From: Gibbula magus
Taxonomy: Eukaryota; Mollusca; Gastropoda; Trochida; Trochidae
Direction: 5' to 3'
DNA length: 64,000 nt
Assembly (NCBI GenBank): GCA_936450465.1
Contig: OW388301.1
Location: 17,775,523-17,839,522, forward strand
Numbering within the stretch: position 1 is the first letter of the stretch; each line of letters starts with the position of its first letter. The position numbers and the translations under genes are program-made. This document shows positions 11,532-34,585 of this stretch, piece after piece. A model generated the notes under the pieces. It was given only the letters and a program-made list of their open reading frames with translations, was not told the origin of the DNA and ran no database searches.

Positions 11532-11541
<10 letters not shown>
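11484..11541 (+). other. Exon with 5' UTR end and start codon of the transporter
   Basis: A pyrimidine-rich stretch ending in ttttag at 11483 gives an acceptor. The exon runs 11484-11541 and contains the ATG at 11532 and only three full codons plus one base before a gtgagt donor at 11542. It begins ATGATGTAA, a two-codon upstream ORF, so any reading frame entering from an upstream exon in that phase stops here and the ATG at 11532 is the likely start. A tiny first coding exon is common in animal genes. The exon is supported by phase: the leftover G joins exon 2 to give a glutamine-tryptophan-rich N terminus that leads straight into TM1. Confidence 0.75.
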
Positions 11542-22653
<11,112 letters not shown>

Positions 22654-22765
22654 TGACCTTCAATGAAGATGATGATGTGATATTTCTTCATAGACTTGAA
22701 ATCTTTTAACAAGTCTTTGAAATAAATATTAAAACAGTTTTTCTATAAAAGAAAAATAAATTTAT
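22654..22765 (+). terminator. 3' UTR and polyadenylation signals of the transporter gene
   Basis: The stop codon at 22651-22653 is followed within 70 bp by AATAAA at 22721-22726 and a second AATAAA at 22755-22760 with a T-rich stretch just after it. A short 3' UTR of about 90-130 bases is therefore likely. The exact cleavage site cannot be read from sequence. Confidence 0.6.
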
Positions 22766-24151
22766 TTTTTTTAAACTTACAAAAATGAGATTGAAAATGG
22801 TTTCACTTGTAACATTCTATGAAAGAATCATCTTCACATTTCTATGAAATGAAAATCATTGGTTAGACAGAATTTGAGTTTGATTTCAGCCAAAATGGTT
22901 TCAAAACAAGGAAACTATCTTGAAAGCATTCTGGCAGTATAACAGTCTAACTTCTTTCCTAAATAGTTTGGATCTTCCTTAGTCTTATTAAATCAACCCT
23001 TTTCAGAGGAATAAAAGGTAAAATAGGGACAGGGGCACCAATGGGTTTTACAAGACAAGATTTAGCCCTGTTCTATTTCTCTACACCCTCTTTTTAAATT
23101 TCCTTTTCAGAGGAATACAAGTTGCAAAACTTTGCATCTACCGAATATAAACTCATACTGCTCTGCAACTTCCCAATATAAACTGTTCTGAGGATTCCTT
23201 TCCATTTGGTCTTGTGGCTACCTGTATAGGTGCATGTTCTGACACTAGGTCAATTAGCCAATCACAAGGCTTCCAAGAAATACTTTCGGTGCGAGACGCT
23301 AGGGGCAAGTTACACCAGACAACAATCTTTTGTCTGTGTCCGTAACATCAGACACGTCTGAACAAATGACTAAAAAAGCTGATGTGATTGGTCACAGATG
23401 TATAAGTTTTTCCTACACTAAACTGGCCCCAGAACATGCGCCTCTACAGGGCATTATCAGTCTGTGTGGAGAAGAAACTTTGTGTCCTATTAATTGCAAT
23501 GTTTAGAATGTTTTTCTCCTGGGAACAGGGTCAATTTTAATCAGACAGGGATCTTTGATAGGCCATTCTTATGTTAATCAATTATAATAATACTACAACT
23601 TTAAAAATACAAGTACATTGGAAATTCGGTTTGTGCATTTTGCTCCTGGCTGAAGCATTGTTTAAGCAAGGAAGCAAAAATTCAATCTATTAACGTCTTA
23701 TGGTATGACACGACTGGGAATCGAACCTCGATCTTCCGGGTGATGAGCAGACAGTCTGTTTTGGTTCATATACTTCAAGCAGTATTTGTAAATGAATAGA
23801 GTATCAACTACATCTAAACAATAATTTCACTTTCTTCAGAAAGTTTTAGAGTGAGTTTGAGAACAGAGAATTTTGATGAGATTAACAGTTTTTACATATC
23901 TTGTACATAAGCATATTCTGTATTTTTGTCATCCACCAAGGTGTATAGTAAAATCTCAATATACTAATTCTTGTATTGACTTAATTTTCTACAGCATTTA
24001 TAACATTTACAAAATATTTCAACTTTTTTCATTTTTTAATAAATATTTGTAAATATGAATCTCTTATTTGTCCATTTACAATAAGCACAAAGTGTATTAT
24101 GTTTGCATAAAGTAATCAAAAGATAATTGACAAAGTAATGATAAGTATTGA
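22766..24151. other. Intergenic interval after the transporter
   Basis: No coding exon recognised. At 23700-23760, the minus strand reads GGTTCGATTCCC inside 'gatcgaggttcgattcccag', the 3' half of a tRNA-like head and probably a SINE scrap. The rest is featureless to me. Confidence 0.35.
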
Positions 24152-24264
24152 ATTAAGAAATAGAAGACGCGTTGGTGTGCTTTATCTTCGAATAAAACAA
24201 AGCAGAGAGCATAAAACACTGCGCCCTTCGTTTTTTATGCAATGAGTCTTCTATTTCTTATATG
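24152..24264. mobile_element. Small foldback element (~110 bp)
   Basis: Ends 'aagaaatagaagac' and 'gtcttctatttctta' are inverted, with a second inner match 'gcataaaac'/'gttttttatgc'. No TSD assigned. Confidence 0.5.
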
Positions 24265-25170
24265 ATATGCCCTTAAATAGTTACTCGCTTTTATATAAAA
24301 AAACTTATATTATTTGTATAAACTATATTTTGAAAATATTAATGCCCCCCCCGTCGTAGAACACCTTCACTAGTAATTGAACAATCAAAGTGACATAAAA
24401 TATGACAATCTTTTGCTAATCTCTAACTGATCTCATAGCGCCTTAAATTATATATACCGTATAATTACGAGCATGTTTTATTGTTTCATAAAGCATGCTG
24501 TCGGCCCCACTAACCGCCTGCATTTTATTGCCGTGGGTATCTTATATATATGTTGATCATTATTGTCAATGAGAGTCTTTCATTAAATTTATATTTGTTA
24601 AGTCTTTGTATATCAGCTCCCTTTGTTTATACAGTCTTTCAATTTGACATGTAGCTCTAAGAAATAAACATCTAGTTGGCAAATGTTGGAGTATTGTTTT
24701 TTAGATGAATAAGCACAATATTTGTTGGTGTCATTCGATGCAAAAATTGGTATGAGTGCTGAATCAGTATGAGTATTTGTATATAATATGGATTTGGGAT
24801 AGTTTTCCTAACATCATATTTTTTCATGTACCTCATTGTTTCTCTTTTAAAACATTTTCACTGTAATTGCTTAAAATAAACAATAATTCTCATCATTGCC
24901 TTGTGTCCTTTTTACTTAAGTAAACAGTAATGACAGGGTATTTCATTGAAGACAAATTCAAATAATACAAATGGTGAGGTTATAGTATGTTGTAAATTGC
25001 AATGTTATTAAACATTTTGTAATAACATCGCGTGCTGCCGATTGACGTGACGTCATAATGGCATAAATATGATATCACAAAATTAGCCCTGCGGTCGCAA
25101 TGGAATGTGTCCCATTTATCGATAAGTTCATGGAATTACGTGGCATTTAAATCAGTGAGTAATAAATAAA
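24265..25170. other. Unassigned AT-rich interval
   Basis: Nothing recognised beyond homopolymer runs. Confidence 0.3.
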
Positions 25171-25298
25171 ATACTAAACTCGGTTCTGTTTAATAACTCA
25201 TGAGATGGTACTTGTATTTAACTCGTTTTCGCTCGTTAAATACAAAAACCACTCACTCGTTTCATAGATATGTTATTAAACAGAACATTGTTTAGTAT
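25171..25298. mobile_element. Small foldback element (~128 bp)
   Basis: 'atactaaac' + 'ggttctgtttaataac' at the left and 'gttattaaacagaac' + 'gtttagtat' at the right are inverted. The centre, 'gtatttaactcg' / 'cgttaaatac', folds again. Hairpin-type MITE. Confidence 0.6.
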
Positions 25299-26618
25299 TG
25301 TCTGTATAGGTGATATTTTGATGAAATTATATTTCACAACTTAATAAAGACAAGCGCAAATTTGTTTAAAAATACCAATGAGAACTGTGGGGAAAAGTTT
25401 GCTACGGCATAACAGCAAATTGTTTATTAGTTTCATATTATGTGTTACTATGTGAGCATTCTATCTTAAATCTTTTATTATTAAAAAGTTAAAAAATTAG
25501 GAACAATATAGCGCGTTTTCATTTCATGTACAAAATCCAAGATGGCGAATTTTGCCGAACGGCCCCTATAACGTAATTTTGTTGGATGGTTATTTATAGC
25601 GTGATACGAGGCTGCAAAAACAATCAGGGGATTGCAATAGCCAAATACCCTGATTGGGTGGAATGACATAGAGGTAGTTGATTGAGCATTAGAAGTAGAT
25701 GGCACAAATTTGAGCATCCCTTCAAAGTTGGTCTACATCTCCTCAAATTTATAGTATTAAACTTTTTTTCTAACTTATATTTTTTAACAGATCAAAGTAT
25801 ATGATCGGAAAATCAGCATTAAAAAACAGGGGGTAGTGTGGTTTTTTTTTTCGAGATGTGACGCTTGTAAGATAGTGAGGTGAAGTACAATTTTAACATG
25901 GTAGTGTATGGGAAAATGAGAAAAAAACTGCTAAAAACGTAAAAATACTACATTTCTAGTATTAAACTTTTTTTTCTTTTTTTGATATGTTACAAAGTTC
26001 ATGTTACCCTACCGAAATCGATGAAAAAATATATATGGTAGCGTTTTTTTTTTTAAGCTTTCACACAAAATGTACCTGAAAACCCCCTTTTTTAGTCAAA
26101 TTTAGGCCATTTATGCTGTTTAAGCACTTTTTAGAGGTTCTAAAGTCACATTTTCTTTATTTCATTTGTTTTTTAAAAGTATGTAGATGATGTAGAATAT
26201 CATGAAGTAAATAAAGATGAGAACAAATCTTTACTTAATCATATTTCATTTTTGAAGTTCAACAGGAAGAAGCGGACATCCTTAAAACAGAATATGAAAA
26301 ACTACTTATGGAGATAGGCAAGAGTTATAAGTTGCAATTAAATATGAAATTTGATCTTTATAAAGTCATAGAAACCTTAGATTTAAAAATAAAATAAAAT
26401 GGATTTCAAAGAGTCTGAGAATTTCCAAAGAAAAAAAGTCACTAAAGAACTTTAAAGGAAGGCTTCTGTCACCATCTTGTTTTTTTTGCATTACGTTAAA
26501 TGAAAACACCTATATTGTACATAATGTTACAACTTGTTATTAATAAAAGACATACACTGATACAGTATTCGCAAAGTAACAAAGAACATGTCATAAAACT
26601 AACATACAACTTGCTGTT
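25299..26618. other. Unassigned interval with an isolated exon-like frame
   Basis: Mostly AT-rich with T runs. From 26239 a frame of about 50 codons reads to TAA at 26395, with a Lys/Glu/Leu-rich coiled-coil-like composition after a possible acceptor (caacag|gaag, 26265). The adjacent frame from a possible acceptor at 26179 is also open, so the coding call is not supported. No partner exons seen. Confidence 0.2.
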
Positions 26619-26830
26619 CAACTTCCAAACGCAAGGCATAACCAGTCTGCATTACTGGCTGATATAAGGCTTGCGGTATTTCCCTCGCTTTTTTGTACCT
26701 AGATAGTGAATCGCTGCACCAGAAATGCATAGTGGGCCTGGATTTCTAAGAACATATATCTTAAGGAAATACTGCCTAAATCAGCCAGTAATGGAGACTG
26801 GCAAGAGTTATGCCTTGCATTGGGAAGTTG
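26619..26830. mobile_element. Hairpin MITE with 9-bp TSD (Mutator-like), copy 2
   Basis: Begins CAACTTCCAAACGCAAGGC, ends GCATTGGGAAGTTG, flanked by exact 9-bp CTTGCTGTT at 26610-26618 and 26831-26839. Almost identical to copy 1 except that the left TIR lacks 'ctcttgc', so a deletion lies in one arm. Confirms both ends and TSD length for the family. Confidence 0.9.
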
Positions 26831-26839
26831 CTTGCTGTT

Positions 26840-28499
26840 ATGCTGCAGCGATGTTGTCCACACTCGCAGCGCCAATGAAGTGCTTCAGTTTTCATTGTTT
26901 TTAATTTTTCAACAAATGTGCGCTTGTGTTTATCAAGCTGTGAAATATGATCATATAAAATGTAATCATATATAAATCATCAAAATATTACCTTCATTAT
27001 TATCTTTCAATTTTATTGTGTTTAATCATGGATTATTAACATATATGTGTAAACAGGAATATCCTCTCGGATACTATTAAATTGTGTATGCCCCTTTACA
27101 TATTGATTGATGCGGATGTAAAATGTCTGTAGACTTACTTCCCTTCCACTGTTCCACAGCGGGGAGAAAAATCGATACAAAACCGACTGAATAATGGAAT
27201 TGCCCCAATGTTTATTTCATTATATCCCCCGGCCGAATGTCCGAAAGAAGTGGAAAATCTAGAAGAATCAAGGTGTACCAAGTCATTTTCAAGCTGGTAA
27301 TATATTAAATGACAATTAATACACTTTGGGAGGGAATTAAAGGAACAGAATAAACGCATGAAAAAATTACAGGCCACTTGATGATGAACATTTTTCATTT
27401 GAACAGGGACTCTATAATTATGTATATGGAGTCTCTGATTTTTAACACATTACACTGTTCTTTAAATGAGCATTAAATTACAAGCACTGCAATATCCTCA
27501 TGATAAATAAACGCAATTGCATGGCCCGATCAAACTTTCTCCATATATCTTGATCAGATGTCACAAAATGATCTATCGAAGGATACAGTCTTTCTTGCTT
27601 CAAAGAATTGCGATTTATTTCACCCGAATACATCGTTGCTATAAAGTCCGAACGAATTTACATTTTTCCTTTCCAAATGTATATGGTTTTCACCGAATCA
27701 CGTGAATCTTTACAATCTTGTAATGACATTTCCCAATCAGCAGCTGTTAAATTCTTTGCAGGAACAACTGTCTCTTCAGGTTACGTAATCAAATACATGT
27801 ACATTTCACCATCGTGCTGCACGTGCCTTGTCAAATCGCAGACGAATTTATATGTCCATCAACCAATGAAACAAGATAACAGGAACAATAGCAATTCCCT
27901 TAACTTAAAGACTGACTTAATTGTTATGGTTAAGTGACATGTTCATTTCATTTGATGCACGTGCAGCACGCACTCTCGATACTTTCTGATTATCGTAAGA
28001 CCCATACTTTTTTCAAACAAATTGTCAATGGCTCCATGAAACATACAAATGCCGAACATCTTACTATTTTCTCCAAATCAAATTCAAATGATTTACATCA
28101 ATTACATTATCACCGTAATATATTGCTATTTCCAGATAACCAAATCAGCGTATAATCCGCTATAATTACAGCCATAGTCCACGTTGATAACGAACCTATT
28201 CAGACACAAATGACTGACAGTCTAGTTTTGGGGATACGTATTCATTCTGAAATTAGATTTTCAGCAATTTCCCTAATTGTTAGTGAAGCTCCAAATGAAC
28301 GATGGACTGACTGAATTACTCAGTTCCAGTCAGATCGATTTAATAAGTTTAACAAAAGGCCAAATGAACCTTGTTACGGAGTATTGAAGGGACTGGTTAA
28401 ACTGAGCCCATCTTGAGTATATCTCCATCAGTGATTAACAGGATATGTCCAGTTGGTCAAACAGGGTTACGGGGCCACTAAGTCGTTTTATCATCCAAA
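26840..28499. other. Unassigned interval
   Basis: Several frames of 60-110 codons on the + strand (27517-28155) overlap one another, lack domains and have no splice context; I treat them as chance. No repeats recognised. Confidence 0.3.
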
Positions 28500-28970
28500 A
28501 CTGTGTTCCACGGGAGATATCGCTTATGCGAGATCAAGTGATATCTCCCAGGAGATATCGTTTTTGACAGTAGATTTTGCACAACGCCCAGTCATCGTAA
28601 ATGTGTAATTGTAGTTGGGCGTTCAACGTTATTGAAAGTAATGGGCGATCAATAGAATGTCACCCCATGTCTTCTGAATATGTCAACACTCGTTGGTAAA
28701 CGTAAAATATGTAAAATTTGTAACTTTTATCAACTGGTGTAGATATATTGGAAACCAGACGACACTTGGGTGAGATGTTTAATTTTCATTGAAAGTAATG
28801 AAGGAGGCTCTTCTGATATCAGATATATCGATACTTGTTGGTGACGTAAGTACCCTCGGCAAGCCTCGGGTATTTGTAACTTTTGTCAACTGGTGTAGAT
28901 ACATTTGATATCAGAAGACACTTGGGTGAGATTATCTATATATTTTACTTTTTATTTCATATTTATACAC
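28500..28970. repeat. Palindromic and tandemly duplicated block
   Basis: 'ggagatatcg..cgatatctcc'-type short palindromes at 28511-28564. After that, a unit of about 180 bp is repeated: 'taacttttatcaactggtgtagata...gacacttgggtgagat' at 28722-28779 and 'taacttttgtcaactggtgtagata...gacacttgggtgagat' at 28876-28933. Confidence 0.6.
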
Positions 28971-28974
28971 TTAA

Positions 28975-29080
28975 AGGGGCAGTAGCACGTATTTTCGCTG
29001 AAATAAGTCGATGAAATGTATTTGAAAAATAATATCACCAACAGTAAAACACACTCTCTTCCAAAGAGAGAAGGATGTTT
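28975..29080. mobile_element. TTAA MITE, family B, truncated copy
   Basis: TTAA 28971-28974 followed by AGGGGCAGTAGCACG and about 100 bp of family-B interior. It stops after 'gaaggatgttttac', where a different repeat begins. Confidence 0.75.
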
Positions 29081-29593
29081 TACTCCACCATGCAAAAAGG
29101 CTGTAGAGCAATTCAATTGACGCGTACATATTCTGTTGAGTGAAAATGGTTTTTAAAAAAGTAGTGAAGATAATAGCAGAACTTCTTATTTATCAAAAAA
29201 TTACAACATTTTGTCCTGAAGTGTAAGAAAATAATTGTTTGTTTATATAAACAGTCATGACACATATTTCCAATTTCAGGGTACTTTGCTTCAAGAGAAA
29301 TCAATGCAAAAAAGGCAAACAAACTGAAATGGAGATTCCTTTAGAAGTTAAGCTCTTCCTTCCAATTAACATAGAACTCTTTGAAGATAAAAGACTAGTG
29401 TCGTTGTCAGCACTTTAGAGACGTCACGAAACAGCACTCAAGATTACAAGTAGGAAGCACTAAAAGTGTCTAATAAAGGAAAGATTTCTTTCGAATGACA
29501 TCTGAAAAAATCGACTGGATTTTTCACAAAATACACTTCTTTCGAGATGGCGGATCTTTTATTTATCACCATTTAAGATAGAATTGTGTATAC

Positions 29594-29656
29594 ACACACA
29601 CACACACACACATACACACATACACACACATACACACACACACACACACACATATA

Positions 29657-29700
<44 letters not shown>
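29594..29700. repeat. (CA)n then (TA)n microsatellite
   Basis: About 55 bp of CA with ata interruptions followed by about 42 bp of TA. It splits two copies of 'gagcaattcaattgacg..tacatattctgttgag' (29107 and 29771), so it lies within a local duplication. Confidence 0.95.
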
Positions 29701-29702
<2 letters not shown>

Positions 29703-30056
29703 ATGAATATTACACTGCAGTATCTTACACGGGCGAGTAATAAAACAAACCATCATGCTACAAGGCTATGGAGCAATTCAATTGACGTGTACATATTCTG
29801 TTGAGTGAAAATGGTTTTTAAAAAAGTAGTGAAAATAATAGCAGAACTTCTTATTTATCATACGCAAGATCAGTTTATCATACGCAAGATCAGTTTATCA
29901 TGATATATATATCAGTATCACAAGCTTACACTTGATGCCTTACCTAGGCATCAAGTCTCTGAAAGGCATTTAAAATTAAATACATAAGAGAAGCAGTAGT
30001 TTGAGTAACAACATTATCTATAGAAGACAAAACAACTTCTATATTGTGTAGATACA

Positions 30057-30145
30057 CAACGTTTCGGAGTATAAGCTCACCTCTTCATCAGGTGGAATAC
30101 CACTTCTAAATGCCCATCAAAGACTTGAAGCTTTTTATTGTATAA
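30057..30145 (-). mobile_element. Element end with hammerhead-like motif
   Basis: Minus strand: CTGATGA-A-GAGGT-loop-ACTCC-GAAACGTTG, followed outward by 'ataccacttctaaatgccc' on the + strand, exactly as beside the foldback at 13402-13425. Same family, single copy. Confidence 0.6.
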
Positions 30146-30180
30146 CATGGTTATATTTGGGATAACACTACCTGCAATAG

Positions 30181-30312
30181 TACAAATTCTTGTACTTTTT
30201 CGGGCCGAGTCCAATGCGGGATTCGAACCCACGCCCTCAGAGTAAGGCAACTATCGCCAGCATTGACTGTACCAACAGCTTACCACACGACCATTTCGCC
30301 TCGACAAAAATC
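30181..30312 (-). mobile_element. tRNA-derived SINE head, minus strand
   Basis: The reverse complement reads 'tggtcgtgtggtaagct' (A-box-like) and GGTTCGAATCCC (B box, at about 30219-30230 on the + strand), 65 bp apart. This is a polymerase III promoter pair but without a full cloverleaf. A worn second copy is at 30520-30590. Confidence 0.6.
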
Positions 30313-30984
30313 GAGGTCCAACAATCGATAGTTAAGCTATTTTACATTCAATACCTCTCTGATAAACGTAAATCTTTTTATTGTAGATTTGTGTTAAATG
30401 CTGACGATTCAATGGTTTTGACAATAAAGACGTTAAAAATGCATGCCATTTAGATAGAAAACAAATATTGTTATATTTAGGATTAACTATCTACAAAATT
30501 TTACTTGTATTTTTTCAGGTCGAGTCTCTTGTGGGATCGAATTCTGCAAAAGTCAATATTTGTTTAAGGATTCGAACCCAAAGATAATTCCCCTACATGA
30601 GTTGATTTTATTGATCATTCAACATTCTAAATGTATGTAAGTGGGTTTGGTGTTTCCGACGTTTTACAGTAAATTTATTTATGTGCCGAAAATTTTAGCC
30701 TTTAAGTGAACACTCTCTGCTTTGTGTATCTCATTGCGTTATCAACGTGCTTGGTCACTAATTTCTTAAATTTGAAATGTTAATGTTAAACTCTTCGAAG
30801 CAAGTGCGCCAATTCAGCGCGAGACAAATGTGTTTCGTCTTTGATCTTTTTGGCATTTAAAAAATGAGCACTTAACACTAAAAACCCATTAATGAATAAC
30901 TTGCTTTAAGTATTGTTGTGTATTTTAATAGGAGTCTTTATTAATTGTTTAAACTTAAAATAAGCTCATCGTTTTCATTCTACT

Positions 30985-31235
30985 GTATCCAAATTATACT
31001 ACCATTTTACTGTATCCAACTTATATAAACATTTTACTGTATCCAAGTTATAAACATTTTACTTTATCCAAATTATAACATTTTACTGTATCCAAATTAT
31101 AAACCTTTTACTGTATCCAACTTACAAACATTTTACTGTATCGAAATTATAAACATTATATTTTACTGTCTACAAATTATATAAACATCATTTTACTGTA
31201 TACAAATTATAAATGTTATTCTACTGTAGCCAGTT
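30985..31235. repeat. ~23-27-bp degenerate minisatellite in block b
   Basis: About ten copies of 'attttactgtatccaaatt' + 'ataaac'. The same unit appears in shorter arrays at 36255-36355 and 42835-42925, so it predates the block duplication and changed copy number afterwards. Confidence 0.85.
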
Positions 31236-31934
31236 ATAAAAATAATTATTGTATAATCCAAATTACAAATATCATTAAAATGCTCATCAATCTACCCCTA
31301 AAAACAGCCAAGAACCAAGTACCTGCAAAAACGGATTTAAACGACAAATTATCTGCTGAATACATTAAAAAGTATAAATGACAGTAAAATATGATTCAAA
31401 CAGGTTGTTGGTACACATTGGTAACCATTTACAGACATTCTGATGGCAACAGACATTCTCTCTCAACAGAGATAAAGGATACTTTATCCCCAGAGCCTAT
31501 CACCACTTGCTAAATTAATCACTGTTATTTAATGCAGTCAATATGTCCATTTAAAAAATCTATGTTACTCTGCGCTCCATTTTCACTTTGTAATCACCAC
31601 TCCCTCGTCATGTACAATCTCATCTACTGTATCAATTTTACTTTACTATATTACTTAATCTCATCTGTTGTATCAACTCACCTATTCCATGTACATCAAT
31701 CTCTTCTATTCTATAAAAATTCACCTGGCTTCCAATCACCTCGCTAATTCTTCATGCAATCTCTGTACATCACAAAACTGGCTTCCATTCAATTAGCTAT
31801 TCAACCTTTGTCCATCAACTCTATTTATTGTATAAACAACACATCTCCAAACTCTTGTAAAAACAATTCATGTATACATGTATAATCCAGCTGTTTCACC
31901 ACTTGTGTACCACTTGCTTGACTTGCTTAGAACC

Positions 31935-32000
31935 TATGTCGAAACGTCGTCTTCAAAGAATAAAGAAGTTGTGTATCGTCTCTATTCTTCATTCTGATAG
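31935..32000. repeat. 'tcgaaacgtcgtc..aataaagaagttgt' repeat end, copy 1
   Basis: Matches 46040-46085 and 56303-56375 in pattern: (tg)tcgaaacg(t/c)cg, a purine-rich stretch, aa(t/c)aaagaag(t/g)tgt, then 'ttcttcat'. Penelope-like elements often carry GAAACGTCGT near an end, but no GIY-YIG or RT sequence is here. Confidence 0.4.
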
Positions 32001-32551
32001 CAGTTGTCATCAGTTATGTTTTGCAGTTCATCTATCTTTAAAAATAACATTTTCTCTACCACAACTCCTCTATGGTGAACAAAGACGATGTAATCGAATA
32101 CATACTTAATTCTTCATTGTGTCGAATAACAACCAGGGAGTTTTTTTAAGAAGAAAATTATTTATTTGTATTCAACTTCTTAATTTCCTTTTAAGACTTT
32201 ATAATATCTTTTTTTCTCTCACTTTATTTCTTTTTGAAGGTACCATACATATACATAATCAAACATTTTCAACATATATAATATTGCATAGTATCTACCA
32301 TAACAGTCGGCATTTGGGTATACATTTTCATTTCAACCTAGCAGAAAATGAGAAGAGATTATGCAAAAAGACTGTGGCATGAAGACCAACATGACATGAA
32401 TCTACATTCTGTAAAAAGCATATACAAATTTATAATACCTTTGCAAGATGCATCTTTCAAGGTTTTTATTTCACAGCATGCAAATGTAGCAACGGCAATA
32501 TGCACATGATAAAAAATAAATATTTATCTATTCAAGTTAAAAACATATACT

Positions 32552-32749
32552 TTATGTGGTGAAATATTTTCCAATTTCTAGGACATTTATTTTTGTTGAA
32601 ATTTCAAAATTGTTCATTCCAAGTTCTGATTCAGCTTGAGAAAACATTATATTCGATGAAAGAACTGTCGTCCCATGTGATTGTGATATCAACTTTTCTA
32701 ACAAGAATTGATGATTAGAATTGTTTTTCAATATTTTATATTTTTTCAT
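32552..32749 (-). pseudogene. Conserved minus-strand frame in block c, copy 1
   Basis: The 65-residue frame shares 'NNSNHQFLLEKLISQS' and 'AESELGM' with the frame at 36917-37117; the third copy (43200-43400) is frame-shifted. No family recognised. It might be a remnant exon, or two open copies by chance in conserved repeat DNA. Confidence 0.25.
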
Positions 32750-34506
32750 CCAAGACGTAAAACAGAGAAAGCAGGAGTAATATGAAAAAAATACTTTAAA
32801 ATTTGACAGAATACAACTTCCTTCATAACTTCAGAAATATCATACATATCATAAATATTTTATTATAAATTTCAAAATAAACGTTTTAGAAAATTTAAGT
32901 CCATTTAAGTTAAACACGAAAATGATAAATATAGTTGGTTAAAATGAGGATATTGTCACTGAATACTTTTAAATATGAAAATGAATAAATATTTCAAAAG
33001 CGCTAACTGAATTTTACTTGATTTGAACATGAACAGAATGAGACATGTTGCATAAATTATACTCAAAATAATGACATGTATGTTTACCTTTCCATAAAAA
33101 CGAAAGTTGCTGATGTTGTACCTTTGCAAAACGATTAAGCCAATCCCAAAACAGCGTCTCTTTGTCCCTTTCTTACTTGAAACTTGATGTCATTGTTTCA
33201 TCGTGGATTATTTCTTTGTACTTACTGGTGTGGAAATTGTTTTCTAAATAATCAGCTCAAGTATTATTATTCTTGCATCAACTGTTAAAAATTTTAATAC
33301 ATTAATATATTAATGTAGGAACACCTTTTAAACAAATGAAGAGGTCGTTACAAATGGGGACATTTTTAAGGTATTTGCTATTTGCAAAATCATGAGGTTT
33401 GAAAGGATTTGGTGCACATATGTAAAGATCAAAGGTGTTCTTTGTCTCAAGGACAGTGCAGAAAATATTTCATTAGGTCTTGCCTTCCTCTCATGTCCAT
33501 GTTACGAAACAAACACCCCCAAGCTCCAGAAAGCATGATGATATGATGGAAGTACTTAGTCAATTATGATGAAAGTCCTAAGGATATATGTGCTTCACAA
33601 ATGGATATTCCCCATCTTTGTTCTTTTTAATCTACATTATAACATGCAATAGTCAAGTACTCTTGACAAAGACTTGTGGTGGTTGATTAGGAGAAACTAA
33701 GAACTTTAACTAAACATCTACATGATAAGTCTTATATTGTTGATAAGTCAAAATCAAAATTTCAGAATCATTTGAAAGGAAAAAGTCAGAATCAGTGATG
33801 ATTATAACATTTCTATAAGTTTCTTACAACGATATTTATTAGACATTAGTATTTGACGTGATATATGTAATAGATAAAGAAATCGGTCATTGTGCTTTTG
33901 TTGGTAATATATCTATATCAAATTGAAATTTCCTTGAATTGATCTTGGTAATGTAATAAAAAAATTTAAGTACATCCTTAATTTCCCCTGTGGACCTTGA
34001 CAAGAAGACATGACACAGAAAAGAGGAATATTTTTTTATACTCAATCCAAACATATGGGATTTAAAAAAAAAGAAAAGTGGCCATATCTCAGAGTATACA
34101 CTCAAAGAGATTTCCACAACAGCAATGTAATAGGCCTTTTTGTAATGACCTGGAGACAGAAACCTCGAGATTTCCTCTCTTGCATTAGTTGGAGGCTTTC
34201 CACTAGAACAGAAGAGTTAGTGCAATAAAAATTCATTTTAAAAAATCGCCATATCACAATCTTTGTTTACATAAGTTAATGAATTGAAACAAATGCCGGA
34301 AATGTTTGAAACAGTTATACAGCAAAAATATTGATTGATTAAATTATTGTCCCAAATGTTCATGAAATGCATTGATCATATAACAAGAGAATGTAGAGGT
34401 TCCATTATTGATTGTGAAAAAGTTTAGACATGTGCTATTTCAGAAATCAAAAGGGACTCTTAAATCTAGCCATATAAAGTAGACACAGTTTAGGAAAGTA
34501 ATTGCA

Positions 34507-34585
34507 AATAAATAAAATTATTAAATAAAAATTATTATTAAAAAATAAAAATATTAAATTAAATAAATAATTTAATAATTATCCA
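34507..34585. repeat. A/T-only low-complexity tract
   Basis: About 80 bases of aaat/aata-type sequence with almost no G or C. Confidence 0.9.

Noticed and set aside
25481..25717. Minus-strand frame of 78 codons
   Set aside because: No homology pattern; it lies in an AT-rich stretch with a nearby AAGATGGCG that has no other promoter sign.
26180..26397. Coiled-coil-like frame possibly forming a terminal exon
   Set aside because: Two frames are open over the same DNA, acceptors are weak and no neighbouring exon was found; composition is explained by A-rich DNA.
27517..28155. Three overlapping + frames of 60-110 codons
   Set aside because: No domain, no splice or codon signal; expected by chance over several kb.
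30190..30453. 87-codon + frame beginning in the SINE head
   Set aside because: Its 'MRDSNPRPQ'-type start is again SINE sequence; no domain afterwards.
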